Of a stretch of DNA of 64,000 nt, positions 59,130 through 64,000 are shown piece after piece. How positions within the stretch are numbered: the first letter of the stretch is position 1; the number at the start of each line of letters is the position of its first letter. Below the pieces are notes generated by a model. The model saw only the letters and a program-made list of their open reading frames with translations. It did no database searches and had not been told where the DNA came from. Origin of the DNA: CAYJBH01 sp964370605. GTDB lineage: Bacteria; Bacillota; Clostridia; Oscillospirales; Ruminococcaceae. The DNA lies in the NCBI GenBank assembly GCA_964370605.1, contig CAYJJX010000005.1, positions 53,253 to 117,252 on the forward strand, written 5' to 3'. The position numbers were made by a program, and so were the translations under genes.

Positions 59130-59456
59130 ATGGAATTTGGTGTAGCGGCTAAGCTGCTCGATGCCTGTGTGCTTGGCATCGTCAGCCAAAACGATACCTA
59201 TGGATATGATTTGACTCAGCGCATTGGAAACAGCATTGAGGTATCGGAATCTGCGCTTTATCCTGTATTGCGCCGACTGTCAAAAGAGGGTTTGCTGGTC
59301 ACCTATGACAGGGCATTTGATGGGCGAAACCGGAAGTATTACAGCATAACCGAGACAGGTAGATTGAAGCTTGATTATTACAGAAACAGCTGGGGATTAT
59401 ATAAGTCGACCATTGATAATATTTTGATAGGAGGGGATAAAGATGGACAAAGATAA
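59130..59456 (+). CDS. PadR family transcriptional regulator
   Basis: 108 aa from ATG 59130, GAGGGGAG upstream. Winged helix domain with CVLGIVSQNDTYGYDLTQRI, VSESALYPVLRRLSKEGLLVTY and KYYSITETGRLKLDYY, the short PadR-s2 type. Expected to repress its own operon in response to envelope stress or a ligand. Overlaps the next gene by 14 bases. Confidence 0.94.
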   Translation: MEFGVAAKLLDACVLGIVSQNDTYGYDLTQRIGNSIEVSESALYPVLRRLSKEGLLVTYDRAFDGRNRKYYSITETGRLKLDYYRNSWGLYKSTIDNILIGGDKDGQR

Positions 59457-60018
59457 ATTTCTAAAACTACTTAAAAAGGAACTGCGAACATTGCCTTATG
59501 AAGAGCGGGAGAATGCAATGCAGTATTATACCGAGCATTTGAATGAGGCTCAGGATACGCAAGCAGCAATGTCTGCCTTGCCGCACCCGAGTGTTATTGC
59601 ACAAGAGTTGATGGATGAATTTGGCGTTGAGAAGAAAAAGGATTTGTCGATTGCTATGATTATCCTATTGGTCTTGTCGGCTCCGATCACAGTACCGCTT
59701 GTTGTTGCAATTTTCTCGGTTATTATATCGTTGATAGTTACCTTGTTTTCACTAGCCTTGGTTCCGCTGATTATTGCCGTAACTTTTATAGCGACAGGAA
59801 TCGCCTCGGCGGTAATCAGTTTTTCCGGTTTCATGCATAGTCCGGAGACAGGAGTGCTTTTTGTCGGTTTAGCTTTTACGCTTTTATCACTTGGCGGTCT
59901 ACTGGGTGTTTTGTTTGTGATATACTCGAAAGCACTGATTTTGTTGATAAAAAATACATGCACTAAAGTATACAGGCATTTTAGGCCTGCGGTAGTAAAG
60001 AAAGAGGAAAACATATGA
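59443..60018 (+). CDS. DUF1700 (HAAS) membrane protein
   Basis: 191 aa. An N-terminal helical HAAS domain (KFLKLLKKELRTLPYEERENAMQYYTEHL, conserved PxxER and YY) is followed by four membrane helices. Such proteins sit between PadR and DUF4097 genes and are thought to link them in envelope sensing. Ends with a basic tail (VYRHFRPAVVKKEE). ATGA overlap with the DUF4097 gene. Confidence 0.92.
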   Translation: MDKDKFLKLLKKELRTLPYEERENAMQYYTEHLNEAQDTQAAMSALPHPSVIAQELMDEFGVEKKKDLSIAMIILLVLSAPITVPLVVAIFSVIISLIVTLFSLALVPLIIAVTFIATGIASAVISFSGFMHSPETGVLFVGLAFTLLSLGGLLGVLFVIYSKALILLIKNTCTKVYRHFRPAVVKKEENI

Positions 60019-60929
60019 AACGTTTAGCTATAATTTTTGCTGTGATTTTGGTTTTGGGACTGTCGCTGACTGTGGGTGCCATGGTGGCGGGGGCAGTACC
60101 TAATGCGGTCATAACAGAAGAAGGCATTATTTTTGGAACTCGATCAGACAGCGAACCCGGCGAAGAGGTGGTGGATCGCATATCGACCGATGTCGAGGCA
60201 ATTGACATTGAACTGGATTATACAGCAGAGGCAAGACTGGTATCGGGTGACGATTATTCGGTCAGTTATAATTCAAAGTATGTTGAGTCTTTTGTTGATG
60301 GTACTCAACTGGTGGTTAAAAGTAAACAGCAACACGGAAAGTACTTTAATTTTGGGTTTCTTGGAAGCGATTTTTTCTCGGACGACAATAATCATTCGGT
60401 GATAATTACGATACCGAAAGATAAAATGCCGAGCGAAGTGAGCATAGATGTTTCGGCAGGGAATATTCATATTGAAGACATTATTGCCGAAAGTTATGAT
60501 ATAGATTGTAGCTTTGGGAACATATTTATGGAAGGAATAAAAGCCGAAACGTTGAATATTGATAGCAATTCCGGGAATTCCGAAGTAGAAAATTCTGATA
60601 TAGGTGTATTAGATATCTCTAATAATTTTGGAACGGTGAGTTTAGATGACTTAGAGCTTGCTTCGCTTTGGGTGATGGTAAACTCCGGTGATCTTTCAAC
60701 AGACAAGATTGCGCTCAAACAGCAGGCAAAAATCAAGATGGATTTAGGAAGCGCAACACTGAACTTTGTCGGAGATGAAGAGGATTATAAAGCAACCGTA
60801 AATATTGATTTTGGGAGCTTTGAATTCAACTCAAACGAAATAGGAGCTCCGACGGTGGTTGGACATGGCGATATTCCGATTGAACTCGAGCTCTCGTCCG
60901 GCGAGGCAGAAATCAATTTTGTTGATTAG
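60015..60929 (+). CDS. DUF4097 beta-repeat surface protein
   Basis: 304 aa. N-terminal signal/anchor helix (LAIIFAVILVLGLSLTVGAMVAG), then a long run of short beta strands with the S/D-G-N turns of DUF4097 adhesin-like repeats (VSAGNIHIEDI, CSFGNIFMEGI, SNSGNSEVENS, NNFGTVSLDDL). Likely outside the membrane as a sensor or adhesin partner of the DUF1700 protein. Last gene of the PadR operon. Confidence 0.9.
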   Translation: MKRLAIIFAVILVLGLSLTVGAMVAGAVPNAVITEEGIIFGTRSDSEPGEEVVDRISTDVEAIDIELDYTAEARLVSGDDYSVSYNSKYVESFVDGTQLVVKSKQQHGKYFNFGFLGSDFFSDDNNHSVIITIPKDKMPSEVSIDVSAGNIHIEDIIAESYDIDCSFGNIFMEGIKAETLNIDSNSGNSEVENSDIGVLDISNNFGTVSLDDLELASLWVMVNSGDLSTDKIALKQQAKIKMDLGSATLNFVGDEEDYKATVNIDFGSFEFNSNEIGAPTVVGHGDIPIELELSSGEAEINFVD

Positions 60930-60988
60930 CAGACAAGAGCGCGAAAAGCAGGACATGCTGCCATGGCTTTACCGAATAAATGTAGTAC

Positions 60989-61522
60989 CTACGATACAAT
61001 AGGCGGGATTATTTTGAGTGGCATGAATTTGAGCATTTTTTTACATTTTTTTAGGTCGAAATTTTTGTCGGTAGATAATATATCGACAAAAGGACTGTCA
61101 AATCCGGCCTTTATGCCGGTGTCGGCAAAACCGTTTTTTACATAAAATGCCAATCTCTTCACACGTTGTTCATAGTTAGCGGCCTTAGGGTCCATAGTTT
61201 CAATAAACAGTGTAATCGATTTGCCGCTATACTTTTCAAATAAAATTTGTAATAATTTTGAGCCGTATCCTTTAGAATGAATTTTGTCATTTACAGCCAG
61301 ATAGAATACAAATACAGTGTCGTCAGATTCAATGGTAAACATGATGCCAACAAATAGATCCTCATCATAGTAGACGGTGAAATTGTATTTTTTCAGATTG
61401 CAGATCAGCATTATTGCCCACATCGGCATAAGCTCTTCTTTTGGGAAAACCCTTTTCATAAAATCGCAGATTTCTTGGTAGTTACTTAGGTTACGCGACA
61501 ATTTTTTTTCTGTTAAGTTCAT
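60989..61522 (-). CDS. GNAT family N-acetyltransferase
   Basis: 177 aa. The acetyl-CoA binding region reads VFYLAVNDKIHSKGYGSKLLQIL (pyrophosphate loop SKGYGSK) and is followed by a C-terminal GFADTGIKAG strand region. N-terminal MKRVFPKEELMPMW is common in this subgroup. Acceptor unknown; its place after a MATE exporter hints at modification of the exported compound or host defence chemicals (inference). Confidence 0.86.
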   Translation of the reverse strand: MNLTEKKLSRNLSNYQEICDFMKRVFPKEELMPMWAIMLICNLKKYNFTVYYDEDLFVGIMFTIESDDTVFVFYLAVNDKIHSKGYGSKLLQILFEKYSGKSITLFIETMDPKAANYEQRVKRLAFYVKNGFADTGIKAGFDSPFVDILSTDKNFDLKKCKKMLKFMPLKIIPPIVS

Positions 61523-61542
61523 AATATATTTAATCCTATCTT

Positions 61543-62877
61543 TTAATAATTATATTTTTGCTTGTTCTTTTTATAGTAAAAAATCGAAACAAGAATCGCC
61601 AAAAATTCAGCTACCGGAACTGCAAGCCATACACCGTCCAAGCCCAATATTTGTGGCAGTAATACTAGTGCAATAATAATAAAGGCCAAAGATCTCAAAA
61701 CAGAAATAATGGCCGATACTTTTCCGTTTGAAAGTGCTGTAAACATTGAGGAGAAAAAGAGATTGAATCCCATAAACAAATAGGCAGGCAAGAATAGCAA
61801 TAGCCCGTTTTTTGCCATGTCAAAAGTTGTGCTGTCTTTTGATATGAAAATGCCGATTGCCTGTTCTGAGAAAATGATGGTAGCGGCTACTACTAGCACC
61901 GATGTAACAGTAATTATCTTAAGGCTTTGTAGTATGACCTTATGTAAACCTTGATGGTTTTCTTCACCGTATTTGTATGCGATGATGGATGAAGAACCCA
62001 TGATATAGCCATTATAGATAGCGTTTTGAAACATTTGTATGTATAAAATTGCACTGATTGCAGCAACGCCGGCATCTCCAACCATGCTCAGCAGAATGAA
62101 ATTGAACATCAATCCGGTTATAGAGGTAGCAAGAGAGCCGATAAGCTCTGATGAACCGTTATACATGCTTTGCCATAATGTTTTAATGTCTAGTTTTGGT
62201 TTGACAAAACATAGAATACCTTTTCTATTGAAAATGAAATATAGAAAACCAATAATGCCGGTAACCGCATAGCCTGCACCGGTTGCGAGGCCGGCACCGG
62301 CAATGCCTAAATTTAATAGGTTCGGAGATATAAATACATAATCAAAAACAATATTTGTAATGCCGCCCGCAAGGCTAAGGACAAGTCCGAATGTTGGATT
62401 TCCGGCTGTAATCATGAAACCTTGTGCGAAAGCCATTAAAAATAGAGGCACCAAAAATCCGGCTATGCTCAATAAATAATCTTTTGCGAGAGCATACAAA
62501 TCACCTTCGGCATTGAGTAAGTTGAGCAATTGATCCGGAAACATAAATATTATTGTGGTCAGAATTGCACCCAGAATACCACCAAGGATGTAAATTACGG
62601 TTAGAAATTCTTTAGCTTCCTTATGTTTACCCTGTCCAAGAAACTTGGCAATTACCGCATTGCCGCCCGATGAAAACATAAAACCAACCGCTAAGACAAT
62701 TCCAAATACAGGGGTAATAAGGTTGACAGCGGCAAGGGCTTTTTCGCCGACAAGTGTTGCGACAAATATACCGTCAATGATCATATAGGTGGACATGAAA
62801 ATAGCGGTAAATATACTTGGCAGGGTGAATTTTATTAGCTCTGCCAGATTGAAATTCTTTGCTAAAGGGCTGTTCAT
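61543..62877 (-). CDS. MATE family efflux transporter
   Basis: 444 aa, 12 membrane helices, ion-coupled multidrug exporter. N-terminal FTLPSIFTAIFMSTYMIIDGIFVATLVGEKALAAVNL is typical, as is the internal duplication with GSSSIIAYKYGEEN. Closest in look to the DinF/MepA type. Lies between the MarR gene (20-base gap) and the GNAT gene (20-base gap). Confidence 0.93.
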   Translation of the reverse strand: MNSPLAKNFNLAELIKFTLPSIFTAIFMSTYMIIDGIFVATLVGEKALAAVNLITPVFGIVLAVGFMFSSGGNAVIAKFLGQGKHKEAKEFLTVIYILGGILGAILTTIIFMFPDQLLNLLNAEGDLYALAKDYLLSIAGFLVPLFLMAFAQGFMITAGNPTFGLVLSLAGGITNIVFDYVFISPNLLNLGIAGAGLATGAGYAVTGIIGFLYFIFNRKGILCFVKPKLDIKTLWQSMYNGSSELIGSLATSITGLMFNFILLSMVGDAGVAAISAILYIQMFQNAIYNGYIMGSSSIIAYKYGEENHQGLHKVILQSLKIITVTSVLVVAATIIFSEQAIGIFISKDSTTFDMAKNGLLLFLPAYLFMGFNLFFSSMFTALSNGKVSAIISVLRSLAFIIIALVLLPQILGLDGVWLAVPVAEFLAILVSIFYYKKNKQKYNY

Positions 62878-62896
62878 TATTTTTTATTTCCTTTTC

Positions 62897-63331
62897 TTAA
62901 ATGTTCGGTTTAAAGTTAGACATGTCTTCAAGCATTTGACATACCAGTTCTACATTCTCTTTGCCATATTTTTCAATTAGCATACGCTCAGTCGCTAACG
63001 TTCCTTCACGGATGTTGCCGAAATAGTCGGACAGTTCAAGATTGATCGAAAGATAATAAACCCTTTTATCTTTTTCGCTTTGAGTCCGAACCACATATCC
63101 TTTCTTGCATAATAAATTGATTTTTTGGGTGACTGATGGCCTTGTGATACCCAACAAATCGGCTATTTGTGATGCAGTGTATTCATTAGGGTGCGCCTCG
63201 ATAATATTTAGGTAAAGCACATCATGATAAGACAAATCGCCAATGTTATTTTTTGTGTATGCTTGTCTCAGCTCAGCAATCGCCATATCATGATAGATTT
63301 TATCGAGGGTTTTGTTTAGTCTTCCACTCAT
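62897..63331 (-). CDS. MarR family transcriptional regulator
   Basis: 144 aa. Winged helix with SYHDVLYLNIIEAHPNEYTASQIADLLGITRPSVTQKI and the wing KKGYVVRTQSEKDKRVYYLSI, which is the MarR DNA-binding signature. It likely represses the MarR-MATE-GNAT operon by binding the inverted repeat over its promoter. Ribosome site AAAGGAG. Confidence 0.94.
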   Translation of the reverse strand: MSGRLNKTLDKIYHDMAIAELRQAYTKNNIGDLSYHDVLYLNIIEAHPNEYTASQIADLLGITRPSVTQKINLLCKKGYVVRTQSEKDKRVYYLSINLELSDYFGNIREGTLATERMLIEKYGKENVELVCQMLEDMSNFKPNI

Positions 63332-63367
63332 AATTTAAACTCCTTTACAAAACAAAATAGATATATT

Positions 63368-63419
63368 AAACTAATTAAATTGATATAGTTATATTAACCT
63401 AATTAGTTTGAGTTGTCAA
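63368..63419 (-). promoter_or_regulatory. MarR operon promoter with long inverted-repeat operator
   Basis: Minus strand TTGACA (63419-63414), 17-base spacer, TAATAT (63396-63391). Two 10-base arms, AAACTAATTA (63368-63377) and TAATTAGTTT (63400-63409), are perfect inverted copies 32 bases apart centre to centre, about three helix turns. One arm lies in the spacer and the other near the start of transcription, fitting autorepression by MarR. Confidence 0.75.
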
Positions 63420-63453
63420 GTGCTTTCATAAATTATTCACATATTAAAATTTG

Positions 63454-63944
63454 GAGGAGCGACGAAGTGGGTGAGCGATGATTTTTGCAGCACAAAAAAC
63501 TCGTCGAAAGCTCAAATGAGGGCAGGTGACGGGTGTAAGATACTGTTCAAATAGTTTGCGAAGTAGTAAACAAAAATCAACTATAAGGTGCGAAGCACCG
63601 TAAATCGCACAAAGGAAGAAGAGAATGAAATGCCGTATAAAGCCGCGTTTACAAGGCTTAGGCAATTCATGAACGCCTTTGGGCGAAAGAACGAGGAGCG
63701 ACGAAGTGGGTGAGCGATGATTTTTGCAGCGCAAAAAACTCGTCGAAAGCTCAAATGAGGGCAGGTGACGGGTGTAAGATACTGTTCAAATAGTTTGCGA
63801 AGTAGTAAACAAAAATCAACTATAAGGTGCGAAGCACCGTAAATCGCACAAAGGAAGAAGAGAATGAAATGCCGTATAAAGCCGCGTTTACAAGGCTTAG
63901 GCAATTCATGAACGCCTTTGGGCGAAAGAACGAGGAGCGACGAA
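63454..63944. repeat. 239-bp tandem direct repeat, two full copies plus 13 bases
   Basis: Copy 1 is 63454-63692 and copy 2 is 63693-63931; they appear to differ at one base (A at 63492, G at 63731). A third copy starts at 63932 but matches for only 13 bases (GAGGAGCGACGAA). Each copy holds hairpins GGTGC-GAA-GCACC (63587-63599) and TTTTTGC-AGC-GCAAAAA (intact only in copy 2, 63721-63737). Open frames on the minus strand change frame from copy to copy because 239 is not a multiple of 3, so coding is unlikely. Confidence 0.9.
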
Positions 63945-64000
63945 CAGCGCGCCCGCAGGCGCGACCCTCGACACCGCAGTGTCGAAACCTTTCCCCACCG
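63945..64000. other. GC-rich hairpin pair after the tandem repeat, at window edge
   Basis: Two 6-bp hairpins follow each other: CGCGCC/GGCGCG (63948-63953 with 63958-63963) and CGACAC/GTGTCG (63969-63974 with 63979-63984). Both have the loop CGCA. Base composition is much richer in G and C than the neighbouring sequence. The element runs out of the window. Confidence 0.6.

Noticed and set aside
63444..63904. Two minus-strand open frames of 96 and 107 codons in the tandem repeat
   Set aside because: They are the same DNA read in different frames because the 239-base unit shifts frame; no ribosome site found.

Overview
The window is a gene-dense stretch of a low-to-mid GC Firmicutes chromosome, most likely a spore-forming member of the Clostridia close to the Oscillospirales/Ruminococcaceae. 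This rests on gene content and order: a miaB-ylbF/ymcA-type-mutS-mutL-miaA block, yggS-sepF-divIVA-ileS-lspA-rluD order, separate secD and secF genes, a BofA-like sporulation protein, AAAGGA/GGAGG ribosome sites and frequent TTG starts. No rRNA, tRNA, CRISPR array, prophage or insertion sequence was recognised. The only stretch longer than 300 bases without a gene is the right end (63332-64000), which holds a MarR-type operator and a 239-bp tandem repeat.

Layout. 1-7.3 kb: end of recN, tyrS, an opposing S1-domain gene, then prfA-tsaC-coaE::lytic transglycosylase-M18 aminopeptidase. 7.3-10.3 kb: a small unannotated membrane ORF, recD2 and comF. 10.3-15.4 kb, minus strand: 8-oxoguanine glycosylase, a flavin-binding protein, an orphan hydantoinase/oxoprolinase, RNase HI and a bactofilin. 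15.5-21.2 kb, plus strand: a compact acyl-carrier-protein pathway (FkbH-like HAD-IIIC enzyme, ACP, MaoC hydratase, SDR reductase, GNAT transferase) followed by an aspartate-type aminotransferase. 21.2-30.4 kb: secD-secF-TIM-barrel gene, then a small unknown gene and radC-uvrB-uvrA, with a LexA-like box in front of radC. 30.4-39 kb: miaB, a YlbF-family gene, mutS, mutL, miaA. 37.8-46.5 kb: an HlyD-like membrane protein, yggS, sepF, divIVA, ileS, lspA, a pseudouridine synthase and a HAD phosphatase. 46.5-49 kb: a ComEA-like protein and polyphosphate kinase. 49.1-56.1 kb, minus strand: second bactofilin, BofA-like, RNase R, SecG, then a cell-surface O-acylation cassette (DHHW protein, MBOAT) with two lipoproteins. 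56.2-63.3 kb: polyol dehydrogenase, VOC protein and MFS transporter, a PadR-DUF1700-DUF4097 operon, and a MarR-MATE-GNAT operon.

The points of most interest are the in-frame fusion of dephospho-CoA kinase to a membrane-anchored lytic transglycosylase, the ketosynthase-free FkbH/ACP/MaoC/SDR/GNAT cassette that looks like a route from a glycolytic acyl donor to an acylated product, the YlbF-family protein with a four-cysteine tail, the LexA-like box before radC-uvrBA, the 57-codon membrane ORF overlapping recD2, and the 239-bp direct repeats at the right edge.

All functional calls are made by reading motifs and gene order; no database search was run.
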